DNA of 33,269 bases from a bacterium (lineage in GTDB: Bacteria > Chloroflexota > Dormibacteria > Aeolococcales > Bog-877): contig JAKABB010000022.1 in NCBI GenBank assembly GCA_021802045.1, positions 1 to 33,269 on the forward strand, in the 5' to 3' direction. Positions within the stretch are counted from its first letter, which is position 1. Each line of letters begins with the position of its first letter. The notes under the pieces were generated by a model. The model worked only from the letters and a program-made list of their open reading frames with translations. It ran no database searches and was not told the origin of the DNA. Shown here piece after piece: positions 1-9,494 of the stretch. The position numbers were made by a program, and so were the translations under genes.

Positions 1-1
1 G

Positions 2-46
2 ACGGGCGCCGATCCCCCCGTCGTGCTGGTGCCGCCCACCGCCTGA
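2..46 (+). CDS. C-terminal end of an unidentified protein (5' truncated)
   Basis: Reading frame 2 is open from the window edge and ends in TGA at 44-46, giving the C-terminal residues TGADPPVVLVPPTA. The only support for a real gene is that a hairpin resembling a terminator begins three bases after the stop. The fragment is too short to assign a family. Confidence 0.35.
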   Translation, partial: TGADPPVVLVPPTA

Positions 47-49
47 GCT

Positions 50-75
50 CTCCGCCCCGCCCGACGGGGGGAGTT
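50..75 (+). terminator. Terminator-like hairpin after the truncated gene
   Basis: The arm at 50-59 (CTCCGCCCCG) pairs with 65-73 (CGGGGGGAG), giving nine base pairs with one bulged G at 54 and a five-base loop. Only two T residues follow, so it is not a classical intrinsic terminator. Its position just after the stop at 46 suggests a 3' boundary. Confidence 0.4.
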
Positions 76-247
76 CCGCGCGGCTGCCGATCCCCCAGCG
101 GCCCCGCACGCCGCCCGGCGATGGCCTGCGACGCCGTTTCCACGAGCGGCAGCGCCCCGTCGGCACGGTCGCCCGGCCGTCCGCAGCCCGCCAGAGCCCC
201 AAAATCGCTCCCCCGGAGCAACCTTGCAACTCCCCTTGCAACAACCC

Positions 248-629
<382 letters not shown>

Positions 630-1214
630 TGGGACCGGACCGCACCTCCAGTGTACCCCAGACGCCCCGGGGACAGGCCTGCGGCGCCGCACAGGTCGCA
701 CCTGGACCCGGCACCGCCCCATCCCGCCGGACGGCGCCGCCGAACCCCACGTGCCAAGTGCTGTCGGACGGGCCCTCGACCTCCCGCAGCCGTCCCGCGG
801 GCCGGTGCCGGAGGGTCGCGGGCGAGGCCAGCTCCCAGCGCCGGCCGGTGACCGCCAGTGGCCGGAGACCAGGGGGTCTGCACCCGTCCATTGGGCGCCG
901 GGAGGCGAGGCAGGCCAGCCGGCCGCGGGCCCTGAGCCTCAGCGTGCGGCGCGGAGCCGGGCGGGGCGGGGCGAGACAAGCCTGCCCGAGCATGACCGGC
1001 GGCGGGCGAGTCCTCGGCCGTTGACGACATGTTGATGCCGAGCCCCAGCCCGTCTACACGACGTTGACGCCACCCGCGCCAGACTCGCCGGCGTGGTCAC
1101 CGCTGGACACCCCGCCGAGACCCGCCACCCCGCCAGCCGGGAACAGTGGAGCGCGGTCCAGCCGGGTGGAGGGTCCGTGAGCCGGCCCCAGACGGCGGCG
1201 ACGCGGGGCCATCA
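630..1214. other. Intergenic region between tmRNA and kdpA
   Basis: These 585 bases separate the divergent tmRNA and kdp genes. Several open frames cross the region on both strands, but all have low-complexity Arg/Pro/Gly/Ala composition typical of shadow frames in GC-rich DNA, and none resembles a protein family. I see only the candidate tmRNA -10 near 650-655 and the candidate kdp promoter at 1032-1060, which would leave a leader of about 150 nt before kdpA. No riboswitch consensus is recognisable. Confidence 0.5.
1032..1060 (+). promoter_or_regulatory. Candidate kdp operon promoter
   Basis: TTGATG at 1032-1037 and TACACG at 1055-1060 are separated by 17 bp, matching sigma-70-type spacing. 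The same -35 hexamer occurs before the hydrolase gene at 23008-23013, and similar -10 hexamers precede tmRNA and ftsA. Another TTGACG lies just upstream at 1021-1026. KdpE would be expected to act near here, but I could not identify its site. Confidence 0.45.
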
Positions 1215-2924
1215 GTGACCTGGCAAGGGGCGCTCCAACCCATCATCCTCGTTGCCGTTGTCGCAGTCCTGGCCTGGTCGGTGGGCTCGTACCTGTACCG
1301 GGTCTTCGAGAACCAGCGGACTTATCTCGACCCCGTGCTGATCCCAGTGGAGCGTGCGGTGTACCGCCTCTGCGGGGTAGACCCCCAGGCTGAGATGCGC
1401 TGGACGACATACGTCTTCGCCCTGCTGGCGGTCAACGTGGTCGGCTTCCTGGTCCTCTTCGGGCTCTTGACCCTGCAGCCGCTGCTGCCGCTGAACCCCG
1501 CCCACCTGCCCGCCATTCCCTTCTGGACGGCGTGGAACACCGCGGTCAGCTTCATGACCAACACCAACTGGCAGGTCTACGGCGGGGAGACCACCATGAG
1601 CTACCTCTCCCAGTCCTGGCTCGTGGTCCAGCAGTTCCTCTCACCGGTGAGCGGGATCTGCCTCTTCCTGGCCGTGGCACGCGGCTTCTCCCGGCAGAAC
1701 AGCCGGACCCTCGGCAACTTCTGGCACGACTTCGTGCGCTCCCTGCTGTGGGTGGCGGTGCCGTTCGCCATCGTCGCCACCATCGTGCTGGTGGCCCTCG
1801 GCAGCCCCCAGAACCTCAAGGCCTACACCCACGTCACCACCCTCCAGGGTGGGCACCAGATCATCGCCCAGGGGCCGATCGCGGCCATGACGGCGATCAT
1901 GCAGCTCGGCGACAACGGCGGCGGCTTCATGAACATGAATGCGGCCCATCCCTTCGAGGCCCCTAACGTAGCCTCGCTGCTCTTCCAGCTGGTGCTGGGC
2001 TTCGCCATCCCGGCGGGGCTGATCTACGTCTTCGGGAAGATGATCAAGGACCGGCGCCAGAGCTGGGCCATCTTCGCCGCCATGGCCGTGATGTTCATCG
2101 GCGGTTCGCTGGTCCTCTATCACTTCGAGGCGGCGGGCAGCGCCATGCTGCCGATGCACCAGGTGCACCTCGCGTCCGCCGGCAACATGGTCGGCAAGGA
2201 GACCCGCTTCGGCGTCGGCACCACCAGCCTCTTCGAGAACTCGACCACCGCGGTCTCCTGGGGCTCGGTGGCGGCCTCCAACGACAGCCTGACCCCCATC
2301 GGTGGCATGGTGGCCCTCTTCAACATGCTGACCGGCGAGGTGATCTTCGGCTCGTGGGGCGTCGGCATGATCGGCATGCTGGCCTACGTGGTGCTGGCGA
2401 TCTTCCTGGCCGGGCTGATGGTCGGACGCACACCCGAGTACCTCGGCAAGAAGATCGGGGCCTACGAGGTCAAGATGGCGGTGCTGGCCATGGTGGTGCC
2501 CAGCTTCGTGATCCTGATCCTGGCCGCCCTCTCGGTAGTGATCCGTCCCGGGCTCGCGGGCATCTTCAATCCCGGACCCCACGGCCTGACCGAGGTCCTG
2601 TATGCCTTCGCCTCCGGGGTCGGCAACAACGGCTCCGCCTTCGGCGGGCTCGCCGCGGCCTCTCCCTGGTACGCCGCCACCGTCGGGGTGGCCATGCTCC
2701 TGGGCCGCTTCCCGATGTACATCCCCCTGGTGGCGATGGCCAGCGTCCTGGCCGGCAAGCAGCGCATCCCGGTCAGCGCCGGCACCTTCCCCACCCACGG
2801 CCCGCTCTTCGTGGTGCTGCTGGTGGGCACGGTCCTGATCGTCGGCGCCCTGGTCTTCTTCCCGGTGCTGGCCCTGGGGCCCCTGGCGGAGCAGTTCGCG
2901 ATGCGGTCCGGTCAGCTGTTCTGA
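1215..2924 (+). CDS. kdpA: Potassium-transporting ATPase subunit KdpA
   Basis: KdpA is the potassium-selective channel-like subunit of the KdpFABC pump in the cytoplasmic membrane. I chose the GTG at 1215 because the resulting 569-residue protein begins directly before the first membrane helix, close to the usual length of about 560. An in-frame ATG at 1146 would add 23 atypical residues. Multiple hydrophobic helices run throughout. The four pore motifs are visible: TNTNWQ (115-120), GDNGGG (232-237), the [17 protein letters not shown] region (349-364) and VGNNGSAF (469-476), followed in family order by [11 protein letters not shown] (404-414). The second and fourth motifs differ from the usual GTNGGG and NNNGSAF. 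It is first in the kdpABC-F operon, with kdpB starting 32 bp downstream. Confidence 0.96.
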   Translation: MTWQGALQPIILVAVVAVLAWSVGSYLYRVFENQRTYLDPVLIPVERAVYRLCGVDPQAEMRWTTYVFALLAVNVVGFLVLFGLLTLQPLLPLNPAHLPAIPFWTAWNTAVSFMTNTNWQVYGGETTMSYLSQSWLVVQQFLSPVSGICLFLAVARGFSRQNSRTLGNFWHDFVRSLLWVAVPFAIVATIVLVALGSPQNLKAYTHVTTLQGGHQIIAQGPIAAMTAIMQLGDNGGGFMNMNAAHPFEAPNVASLLFQLVLGFAIPAGLIYVFGKMIKDRRQSWAIFAAMAVMFIGGSLVLYHFEAAGSAMLPMHQVHLASAGNMVGKETRFGVGTTSLFENSTTAVSWGSVAASNDSLTPIGGMVALFNMLTGEVIFGSWGVGMIGMLAYVVLAIFLAGLMVGRTPEYLGKKIGAYEVKMAVLAMVVPSFVILILAALSVVIRPGLAGIFNPGPHGLTEVLYAFASGVGNNGSAFGGLAAASPWYAATVGVAMLLGRFPMYIPLVAMASVLAGKQRIPVSAGTFPTHGPLFVVLLVGTVLIVGALVFFPVLALGPLAEQFAMRSGQLF

Positions 2925-2956
2925 GGATGGACCCCGATGATCCAGGAGCGCGCGCG

Positions 2957-5074
2957 ATGACCGTGGCCTCGTCGCACCCGGAGCCGGTGCCGATCCCCGC
3001 CGGGCCCGGCGACCGTCCGTCCCAGACGCCGCGGCCGCCGCGCCGCGACGAGCGGCTGTGGACGCGGGAGCTGATGAGCGCGGCCGCGGTCAACGGGCTG
3101 CGCAAGCTGGACCCGCGCTCCATGGTCCGCAACCCGGTGATGTTCGTCGTGGAGGTCGGCAGCGTCTTCACCACCGCCGACGCGCTGCGCTACCTGGTCA
3201 CCGGTCACCTGGCCCTCTTCTCCTTCGTCGGGCAGATCTCCGTCTGGCTCTGGCTCACCGTCCTCTTCGCCAACTTCGCCGAGGCCATGGCCGAGGGCCG
3301 CGGGCAGGCGCACGCCGCGGCCTTGCGACGCACCCGAGTGGAGACGGTGGCCCGCCGGGAGACGGCGACCGGTCTGGAGGAGGTGCCCGCGACCGTCCTG
3401 GCCAAGGGGGACGTGGTCCGCGTCGACGCCAACGGCATCATCCCCAGCGACGGCGAGGTCATCGAGGGGGTGGCGTCGGTGGATGAATCCGCCATCACCG
3501 GGGAGTCGGCGCCGGTGATCCGGGAGTCGGGAGGCGACCGATCCGCGGTCACGGGGGGCACGCGGGTCACCTCCGACTGGCTGCGGATCCGCATCGCCGC
3601 CGGCCGGGGGGAAACCTTCCTGGACCGCATGATCGAGCTGATCGAAACCTCGCAGCGCCGCAAGACCCCCAACGAGATCGCGCTGGCCCTCCTCCTGGCC
3701 GGGATGACCCTGATTTTCCTGGTGGTGGTCGTCACCCTGGCACCGTTCTCCGCCTACTCCCACGCCCCGGTCTCGGTGACCGTGCTGATCGCCCTGCTGG
3801 TGGCGCTGGCCCCCACCACCATCGGCGGCCTGCTCTCGGCCATCGGCATCTCCGGCATGAACCGCCTGCTGGAGCGGAACGTGCTGGCCCTCACCGGGCG
3901 CGCGGTGGAGGCCGCCGGCGATGTCAGCGTGATCATGCTGGACAAGACCGGCACCCTCACCCTCGGCAACCGCCAGGCCACCGAGTTCATCTGCGCCCCG
4001 GGTGTCGACCCGACCCAGCTGGCTACCGCGGCCCAGCTGGCCTCCCTGGCCGACGAGACCCCCGAGGGGCGATCGATCGTGGTCCTGGCCAAGACCGCCC
4101 ACGGGCTGCGGGAGCAGCCGCTGGGTGAGCGCGAGGCGGCCTTCGTCCCCTTCAGCGCCCAGACGCGCATGAGCGGTGTCGACCTCGGGGCGCAGCAGAT
4201 CCGCAAGGGAGCCGTCGACGCCGTCGCGGCCTGGACCGGCCAGAGCATCCCCGACGAGGTGGCGGCCACCGTCGACCGCATCTCCCGCAGCGGCGGGACG
4301 CCCCTGCTGGTGGCGCAGGACCGGAGGGTCCTGGGCACGGTGCACCTCAAGGACGTGGTCAAGGAGGGCATCAAGGACCGCTTGCAGGCCCTGCGCAGCG
4401 CCGGCGTGAAGACGGTGATGATCACCGGCGACAACCCGGTCACAGCGGCGGCGATCGCCAGCGAGGTGGGGGTCGACGAGTTCCTGGCCGAGGCCACCCC
4501 CGAGCGCAAGATGGAGTACGTCAAGGCGATGAAGGCGGAAGGCTACCTGGTGGGCATGGTCGGCGACGGCACCAACGACGCCCCCGCCCTGGCCAACGCC
4601 GACGTGGCGGTGGCGATGAACACCGGGACCATGGCCGCCCGCGAGGCCGGCAACATGATCGACCTCGACTCCAACCCCACCAAGCTGATCGAGATCGTCG
4701 AGGTCGGCAAGCAGATCCTGATCACGCGCGGCGCGCTCACCACCTTCTCCGTGGCCAACGACGTGGCCAAGTACTTCGCCATCATCCCGGCGATGTTCGT
4801 GGTGGCCTTCCCCGGCCTGAGCGCCCTCAACGTCATGCACCTGACCTCACCGGGGACCGCCATCCTCTCGGCCATCATCTTCAACGCGCTGATCATCCCC
4901 GCCCTGATCCCGCTGGCCCTGCGCGGCGTCCACTACCGGCCCGCGGGGGCGGCCGTCATCCTGCGCCGCAACCTGCTGATCTATGGGATGGGCGGCATCA
5001 TCCTGCCCTTCGCGGGGATCAAGGTGATCGACATGGCGGTGTCGGCGCTCCATCTCGTCTCGGTGATCCACTAG
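2957..5074 (+). CDS. kdpB: Potassium-transporting P-type ATPase subunit KdpB
   Basis: KdpB is the ATP-hydrolysing P-type ATPase subunit that energises potassium uptake through KdpA. The 705-residue protein has the actuator motif ITGES (180-184), the phosphorylation motif DKTGTLT with the acceptor Asp at 329, and the hinge motif GDGTNDAP (536-543), plus N-terminal and C-terminal membrane helices. All catalytic residues I checked are present. I chose ATG 2957 because AGGAG lies eight bases upstream; an in-frame ATG at 2927 would add ten residues but lacks a ribosome-binding site. The N-terminal 30 residues are Pro/Arg-rich and probably disordered. Ser184 in the TGES loop matches the serine that is inhibited by phosphorylation in the E. 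coli enzyme, so that control could apply here; this is inference. Confidence 0.97.
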   Translation: MTVASSHPEPVPIPAGPGDRPSQTPRPPRRDERLWTRELMSAAAVNGLRKLDPRSMVRNPVMFVVEVGSVFTTADALRYLVTGHLALFSFVGQISVWLWLTVLFANFAEAMAEGRGQAHAAALRRTRVETVARRETATGLEEVPATVLAKGDVVRVDANGIIPSDGEVIEGVASVDESAITGESAPVIRESGGDRSAVTGGTRVTSDWLRIRIAAGRGETFLDRMIELIETSQRRKTPNEIALALLLAGMTLIFLVVVVTLAPFSAYSHAPVSVTVLIALLVALAPTTIGGLLSAIGISGMNRLLERNVLALTGRAVEAAGDVSVIMLDKTGTLTLGNRQATEFICAPGVDPTQLATAAQLASLADETPEGRSIVVLAKTAHGLREQPLGEREAAFVPFSAQTRMSGVDLGAQQIRKGAVDAVAAWTGQSIPDEVAATVDRISRSGGTPLLVAQDRRVLGTVHLKDVVKEGIKDRLQALRSAGVKTVMITGDNPVTAAAIASEVGVDEFLAEATPERKMEYVKAMKAEGYLVGMVGDGTNDAPALANADVAVAMNTGTMAAREAGNMIDLDSNPTKLIEIVEVGKQILITRGALTTFSVANDVAKYFAIIPAMFVVAFPGLSALNVMHLTSPGTAILSAIIFNALIIPALIPLALRGVHYRPAGAAVILRRNLLIYGMGGIILPFAGIKVIDMAVSALHLVSVIH

Positions 5075-5124
5075 GAGGCCTGGGCCATGCCATCGCGGAC
5101 CACAGCGCTCGGGGGAGATCGGCG

Positions 5125-5715
5125 ATGAGGCCGGCGGTGCTGCTCAGCGCCCTGCGCCTGGTCCTACTCGCCACCTTGGTCCTGGGGCCGGTCTACCTGT
5201 TCGCCATGACCGGCGTGGCCCAGCTGCTGCTGCCCGCTCAGGCCAACGGAAGCCTGGTCCGCGTCCACGGCCAGGTGGTGGGATCACGGCTCATCGGCCA
5301 GGCGTTCACCGCGCCCCGCTTCTTCCAGGGGCGCCCCAGCGCGACCACGCCCGCCTACAACGCCGCCGGCTCGGCCGCCAGCAACCTGGGGCCGACCAAC
5401 CCGGCCCTGCTCCAGCACGTCCGGGCGCATCTCCACCAGTTCCTGCAGGAAAACCCCGGGGTGCGTCCGGGCCAGGTCCCGCCGGCCATGGTGGAGAGCT
5501 CGGCCAGCGGGATCGACCCCGACATCCCGGTGGCCGGCGCGCTCCTGCAGGTCCCGCGGGTGGCCAGGGCCAACGGACTGCCGGTGGCCCTGGTCCGCCA
5601 CCTGGTCCTGAGTCATGTCCGGGGCCGCTTCCTTGGGATCTTCGGGGCCAGTTACGTCAATGTCCTGGAGCTGAACGTGGCCCTGCAACGGTTGGCCCGG
5701 CCAGCGTCGGGCTGA
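5125..5715 (+). CDS. kdpC: Potassium-transporting ATPase subunit KdpC
   Basis: KdpC is the single-span subunit that stabilises KdpFABC and assists ATP binding by KdpB. The 196-residue protein has one N-terminal membrane helix (about residues 7-35), then the family signature GSRLIGQAF with RPSAT and SNLGPTNP. A SASGIDPDIPVAGALLQVPRVA stretch corresponds to the usual TaSGSGLDPhIS block and is somewhat divergent. ATG 5125 is preceded by a GGGGGAG ribosome-binding site about seven bases upstream. It follows kdpB by 50 bp and is followed after 10 bp by two tiny membrane-protein genes. Confidence 0.95.
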   Translation: MRPAVLLSALRLVLLATLVLGPVYLFAMTGVAQLLLPAQANGSLVRVHGQVVGSRLIGQAFTAPRFFQGRPSATTPAYNAAGSAASNLGPTNPALLQHVRAHLHQFLQENPGVRPGQVPPAMVESSASGIDPDIPVAGALLQVPRVARANGLPVALVRHLVLSHVRGRFLGIFGASYVNVLELNVALQRLARPASG

Positions 5716-5725
5716 GGGACGGATC

Positions 5726-5809
5726 GTGGAATACCTGCTCGGCATCGTCGGCGTCATCGCAGCCTTCTGGCTGTTCGAGGCCTACGCCCGCGCCTGCGCT
5801 CGGCTGTGA
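5726..5809 (+). CDS. Small single-span membrane protein between kdpC and kdpF
   Basis: A 27-residue frame starting with GTG reads MEYLLGIVGVIAAF, then WLFEAYARACARL, and ends in TGA. It is one hydrophobic helix with an Arg-rich C-terminal end, so it could insert with its C-terminus in the cytoplasm. GAGGGACGG lies just before the start. It begins 10 bp after the kdpC stop and ends 31 bp before kdpF, so it is probably co-transcribed. It resembles KdpF in size and topology but lacks the typical PER ending. It may be a second KdpF-like peptide or a chance frame. Confidence 0.5.
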   Translation: MEYLLGIVGVIAAFWLFEAYARACARL

Positions 5810-5840
5810 GCCCGGGGAGCGCGCGGCAGGAGGGTGAACG

Positions 5841-5930
5841 GTGAGCATCATCGAGACCATCGGCCTTGTCGTGAGCGTGGGGCTGCTGGGCTACCTCGTG
5901 TACGCCGTCCTCTATCCCGAACGCGTCTGA
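5841..5930 (+). CDS. kdpF: KdpF-like small subunit of the Kdp pump
   Basis: KdpF is a tiny lipid-like subunit that stabilises the KdpABC complex. This 29-residue peptide starts with GTG, preceded by GGAGGG, and has a single hydrophobic helix followed by YAVLYPERV. The pattern of an aliphatic helix, a tyrosine-containing turn and a Pro-Glu-Arg end matches KdpF. It lies last in the operon rather than before kdpA as in E. coli. It ends 24 bp from the convergent kdpD sensor gene. Confidence 0.8.
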   Translation: MSIIETIGLVVSVGLLGYLVYAVLYPERV

Positions 5931-5954
5931 GCCGCGCCGGGCCATGAGGTGCGG

Positions 5955-7118
5955 CTAGCCCGCAGGCCCACCGCCCCCGTACGGATCCATCCGGGGGGCG
6001 ATGATGTGGACGTCGATGCCGGCGAGGGCGGCCTCGCGCAGGACGCGCTCCACCAGCGTCCGCCGGCCCGGCAGGGCGGCCCAGCGCGCGGGCAGGGTCG
6101 CGCCCACCACGATCTGGGTGATCTGGTGGGTGCGGGCGAAGCCCACCAGGTCCGCGGCCGGATCCGTCCCCTGGACCTCGACCCATCGCCCACCCAGGTC
6201 TTGTGTCAGCTGCCGGGCCCGGGCCAGGGCCGCGTCGGCGCGACGGTCGACGATGCCGTCGTCCCCGCCCAAGCACAGGACCAGCAACTCACCCTTGACC
6301 CGGGCCGCGATCCGCGCCGCCCGCCGCAGGAGCGCGTCGCCCTGGCGAGGGTCGGCCAGCCCCACCAGGATCCGCTCGGCCGTCTCCCAGATCTCCGGCA
6401 GGCCGTGCTGGTCGAAGTGGGTCTGCACCGTCTCGTCGATCTTGTCGGCGACGAAGCGCAGCGCCAGCTCCCGCAGCGCCACCAGGTTCTCCTGGCGGAA
6501 AAAGTGGGTCAGGGCGGTTCCGACCTTCTCCAGGGGATAGATGTTGCCGTGGGCCATGCGCCGGCGCAGCTGCTCCGGTGAGGAGTCAACCAGCTCGATC
6601 TGGTTGGCCCGGCGCACCACCCAGTCCGGCACCCGCTCCCGGACCGGCACCCGGGTGATGCGCTCAACCGTGTCGGCCAGGCTCTCCAGGTGCTGGATGT
6701 TGACCGTGGTGATGACGCTGATGCCGGCGTCGAGGAGCTCGATCACGTCCTCCCAGCGCTTGGAGTGGGCCCCGCTCCCCGGCACGTTGGTGTGGGCCAG
6801 CTCGTCGACCAGAGCCAGGGTCGGCCGTCGCGCCAGGACCGCGGCCAGGTCCATCTCCGGGTAGACCCGTCCCTTGTACGACGCCATCCGCCGGGGGACC
6901 ACCTCCAGGCCCTGCAGGTGGGTCGCGGTGAAAGGACGGCCGTGGGTCTCGACGAAGCCCGCCACCACGTCCGCGCCCCGAGCCCGCCTGCGCTGCCCCT
7001 CCTCCAGCATGGCCACCGTCTTCCCCACCCCGGGGGCCGCGCCCAGGTAGACGCGGAAGCGGCCGGTGGGCTCGACGTCGGCCCCGGGAGCCTCGGCGGG
7101 GCCCGGGCCCGGGGTCAC
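5955..7118 (-). CDS. kdpD: Stand-alone KdpD N-terminal sensor domain with USP domain
   Basis: This 387-residue protein is only the cytoplasmic input half of the potassium sensor KdpD. It has the KdpD domain with Walker A GAAPGVGKT (26-34) and DELAHTN (105-111), followed by a universal-stress-protein domain at about 250-375. It ends after a short Gly/Pro tail with no membrane helices and no kinase. The missing DUF4118, HisKA and HATPase modules are in a separate gene at 7925-9436. The start is GTG 7118 and no strong ribosome-binding site is visible. A gap of 120 bp with a perfect hairpin separates it from kdpE, so it may have its own transcript; a TACCCT -10-like hexamer lies in that gap (7197-7192). 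Stand-alone KdpD N-terminal domains are known in cyanobacteria. The likely role is binding the partner kinase in trans, by inference. Confidence 0.9.
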   Translation of the reverse strand: MTPGPGPAEAPGADVEPTGRFRVYLGAAPGVGKTVAMLEEGQRRRARGADVVAGFVETHGRPFTATHLQGLEVVPRRMASYKGRVYPEMDLAAVLARRPTLALVDELAHTNVPGSGAHSKRWEDVIELLDAGISVITTVNIQHLESLADTVERITRVPVRERVPDWVVRRANQIELVDSSPEQLRRRMAHGNIYPLEKVGTALTHFFRQENLVALRELALRFVADKIDETVQTHFDQHGLPEIWETAERILVGLADPRQGDALLRRAARIAARVKGELLVLCLGGDDGIVDRRADAALARARQLTQDLGGRWVEVQGTDPAADLVGFARTHQITQIVVGATLPARWAALPGRRTLVERVLREAALAGIDVHIIAPRMDPYGGGGPAG

Positions 7119-7198
7119 GGCCGGGCGCCACCGGCGGCGACGCCCGCGGCCGCCCAGCGGCCCAGACCTCTGACGGTTTCCACACGGGCTAGGGTAGC

Positions 7199-7238
7199 GG
7201 CGGGGCCCGGGAGGGGCCGGCCGGCCCCGGGCCCCGCC
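7199..7238 (-). terminator. Perfect 13-bp hairpin directly after kdpE
   Basis: GGCGGGGCCCGGG at 7199-7211 is the exact reverse complement of 7226-7238, with a 14-base loop that is itself partly palindromic. The hairpin touches the last base of the kdpE stop codon (7239). It has no T-run on the minus strand. It could be a terminator, an attenuator or an mRNA stabiliser between kdpE and the KdpD sensor gene. Confidence 0.55.
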
Positions 7239-7925
7239 TCAGGCCTCGGGGACCAGCTGGTAGCCGATCCCGGCCCGGGTCCGCAGCCGGGCGGCGGCGG
7301 CCGGGCCCAGCTTGCGGCGCAGCCGGTTGGCGTAGACCCGCAGGTAGTGGGTCTCGTCCCCGTACTGGGGACCCCAGACGTGCTGCAGCAGCATGCGGTG
7401 GGTCAGGACCCGCCCCACGTTCTGGGCCAGGTAGGCCAGCATCTCAAACTCGCGCGGGGTCAAGTCCACGGCCGCGCCCTCCACCGTCACCGTTCGCTGG
7501 GTCAGGTCCACCCGCAGCGGCCCCACCTCCAGCACCGGCTCGTGCGCGGGCCCCAGGCGCAGCGCTTGGCTGTGGCGTGCCGCCACCCGCAGCCGGGCCT
7601 CCAGCTCCGGCATCCCGAACGGCTTGGTGACGAAGTCGTCGGCCCCCGCGTCGAGCGCCGCCACCTTGCGGTCCTCGGCGCCATGGGCGGAGAGGACGAC
7701 GATCGGCACCGGGCTCCACTCGCGGATCCGCCGGCAGACCTCGATCCCGTCCATGTCCGGCAGGCCCAAGTCCAGGATCACCACGTCCGGCTCCGCCAGC
7801 GCCACCTCGGCCAGCCCCTGCTCGCCGGTGGCGGCCGTGCGCACCTCGTGGCCACGGGCGCGCAGGCCGATGCCCAGCGCACGCCCGATCGCCGGCTCGT
7901 CGTCGATGAGCACCAGGCGTGCCAC
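7239..7925 (-). CDS. kdpE: Response regulator KdpE
   Basis: This 228-residue OmpR/PhoB-type regulator controls kdp expression in response to its kinase. The receiver domain has LIDDEP with the acidic pocket at the N-terminus, the phospho-acceptor Asp52 in VILDLGLPDMDG, and Lys101 in VTKPFG. The C-terminal winged-helix DNA-binding domain contains LTPREFEMLAYL and the recognition region HYLRVYANRLRRKLG. The GTG start overlaps the kinase stop codon by one base (TAGTG), so the two are translationally coupled. Its target is presumably the kdp promoter upstream of 1215. Confidence 0.93.
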   Translation of the reverse strand: MARLVLIDDEPAIGRALGIGLRARGHEVRTAATGEQGLAEVALAEPDVVILDLGLPDMDGIEVCRRIREWSPVPIVVLSAHGAEDRKVAALDAGADDFVTKPFGMPELEARLRVAARHSQALRLGPAHEPVLEVGPLRVDLTQRTVTVEGAAVDLTPREFEMLAYLAQNVGRVLTHRMLLQHVWGPQYGDETHYLRVYANRLRRKLGPAAAARLRTRAGIGYQLVPEA

Positions 7926-9436
7926 TACGGCACCGCCGGCAGGGGCGCGGTCACCGGCAGGTGCAGCACCATCGTGGCCCCGCCACCGGGAGTCTCCTCC
8001 ACCGCGATCCGCCCTCCGTGCGCGTCGATGAAGGCCCGGCAGATGGCCAAGCCGAGGCCGGTGCCGTGCCCGACGGTGACCGCCGGCGCCTGGGCCCTCC
8101 AGAACGGCTGGAAGACCTGAGACCACTGGGCGGCGGGAATCCCAGGACCGTGGTCGATGACCCGCAGCTCGACCCACGGTGGCCGGGCCCGGGCCGCGAT
8201 CTCGATCGGCCGGTCCGGGGGCGCATGGCGCAGGGCGTTGTCGATGAGGTTGACCAGGATCTGGCCGACCAGGACCGGGTCCACGTCCAGGAGCGGCAGG
8301 TCGGGGTCGAGGGCCGCGGTCAGCCGACCCGGAGCCAGGTCGGGCCAGGGGTGCCACAGCACCTCGTCCACGATCTCGCCCAGGTCGGTCGGTTGCCGGG
8401 CCGGCCGGAGGGCCCCGGACTCGATCCGGGCCATGTCCAGCAGGTTGGTGACCAGACGGGTCAGGCGGTCGGTCTCGCTGGCGATGGTCCCAAGGAGCTC
8501 GGCCCGGTCGTCGTCCGCGATCACGAGCCCGGCCTGGCCCAGGTCGGAGGCGGCGGCCTTGATGGTGGCCAGAGGGGTCCGCAGGTCGTGGGAGACGGTG
8601 CGCAGCAGCGCCGAGCGCCCCCGGTCGATCTGCTCCAGCACCTCGGCCCGCGTGGCCTGGTCCCGCAGCCGCGCCCGCTCGACCGCCAGCGACGCCTGAT
8701 TGGCCAGGGTGGTGAGCAGGCGGTCGTCGTGGCGCTGACCCGGGCCCTCCACCACCACCAGCAGCCCCACCGGCCCGTGCAGGGTCGACAGCGGCACCGC
8801 CCGCCAGTCCTGCCCGGAAGCGACCGGCACCGGGTCGCGCGGCGTCCCCGGGCGGTCGATGAGCTGCGCCACCACCCCGGCCGGCAGCGGGGCCCCGGCC
8901 GCGGCGGCCAGCTCCATCCCGGCGGGGCCCGGCAGGAAGGCCGCCACGCTGTGGAGACGGAGCTCGCGGTGGAGATCGTCCACCGCCAGCTGCAGCAGCT
9001 CGGGCGGGGTCCGGTCCAAGAGCAGGAGCTCCGAGAACTCGAAGAGGCGCCGAGTGGTCTCCTCCCGGTGCGCCGCCTGGTCCCGGGCCCGGTCCAGCCC
9101 CGCGACCGTGCGCGCCACCAGCAGCACCACCACGGCGTACACCCCAAGGACCACCCAGTCCTGGGCGGCCCCCACGGCCAGGGTGCCGAAGGGGCGGATG
9201 AAGAGGAAGTCGTAGGCCAGGAAGCCCGCTGCCACCGCCACCAGCCCGGCCACGAACCCGCCGGCGACCGCCGCCGCCACCACCGGCACGACCAGGACCA
9301 GGCCAGCGGTGGCCGGGCTGAGGTGACCGCGCAGCGGCAGCAGGGCCGCCGAAGCTCCGGCCGTGCCGCCCAGCGCGACCAGGACCCCGACGCCGAGACG
9401 GGCCCGGGCGTGCCGCGGGCGTCGAAGACGCCACAC
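7925..9436 (-). CDS. kdpD: KdpD-type sensor histidine kinase lacking the KdpD/USP input domains
   Basis: The 503-residue kinase has a short N-terminal membrane module (three to four helices, about residues 14-112) of the DUF4118 type with the DFLFIRPFGTL motif, a GAF-like region (about 130-255), HisKA with phospho-acceptor His283 in SHDLRTPLA, and HATPase_c with NLIDNALRHAP, DHGPGIP and GTGLGLAI. It corresponds to the C-terminal half of canonical KdpD (about 890 residues), while the N-terminal half is encoded separately at 5955-7118. The GTG start at 9436 has no clear ribosome-binding site. It is followed by kdpE with a one-base overlap. It lies 58 bp after smpB and may be read through from that operon. 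Confidence 0.92.
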   Translation of the reverse strand: MWRLRRPRHARARLGVGVLVALGGTAGASAALLPLRGHLSPATAGLVLVVPVVAAAVAGGFVAGLVAVAAGFLAYDFLFIRPFGTLAVGAAQDWVVLGVYAVVVLLVARTVAGLDRARDQAAHREETTRRLFEFSELLLLDRTPPELLQLAVDDLHRELRLHSVAAFLPGPAGMELAAAAGAPLPAGVVAQLIDRPGTPRDPVPVASGQDWRAVPLSTLHGPVGLLVVVEGPGQRHDDRLLTTLANQASLAVERARLRDQATRAEVLEQIDRGRSALLRTVSHDLRTPLATIKAAASDLGQAGLVIADDDRAELLGTIASETDRLTRLVTNLLDMARIESGALRPARQPTDLGEIVDEVLWHPWPDLAPGRLTAALDPDLPLLDVDPVLVGQILVNLIDNALRHAPPDRPIEIAARARPPWVELRVIDHGPGIPAAQWSQVFQPFWRAQAPAVTVGHGTGLGLAICRAFIDAHGGRIAVEETPGGGATMVLHLPVTAPLPAVP

Positions 9437-9494
9437 AGCCGTCAGTCTACCGGTCGGGCGCGCCGGGCCCGACCGCCACCGCGCCCGGCGCCCG

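Noticed and set aside
1146-1214. Extended N-terminus for KdpA from the ATG at 1146
   Set aside because: The extra 23 residues are low complexity and unlike KdpA; GTG 1215 starts just before the first membrane helix.
1641-4840. Long minus-strand frames opposite kdpA and kdpB
   Set aside because: His/Asp/Gly-rich translation that mirrors the codon pattern of the plus-strand genes; no domains.
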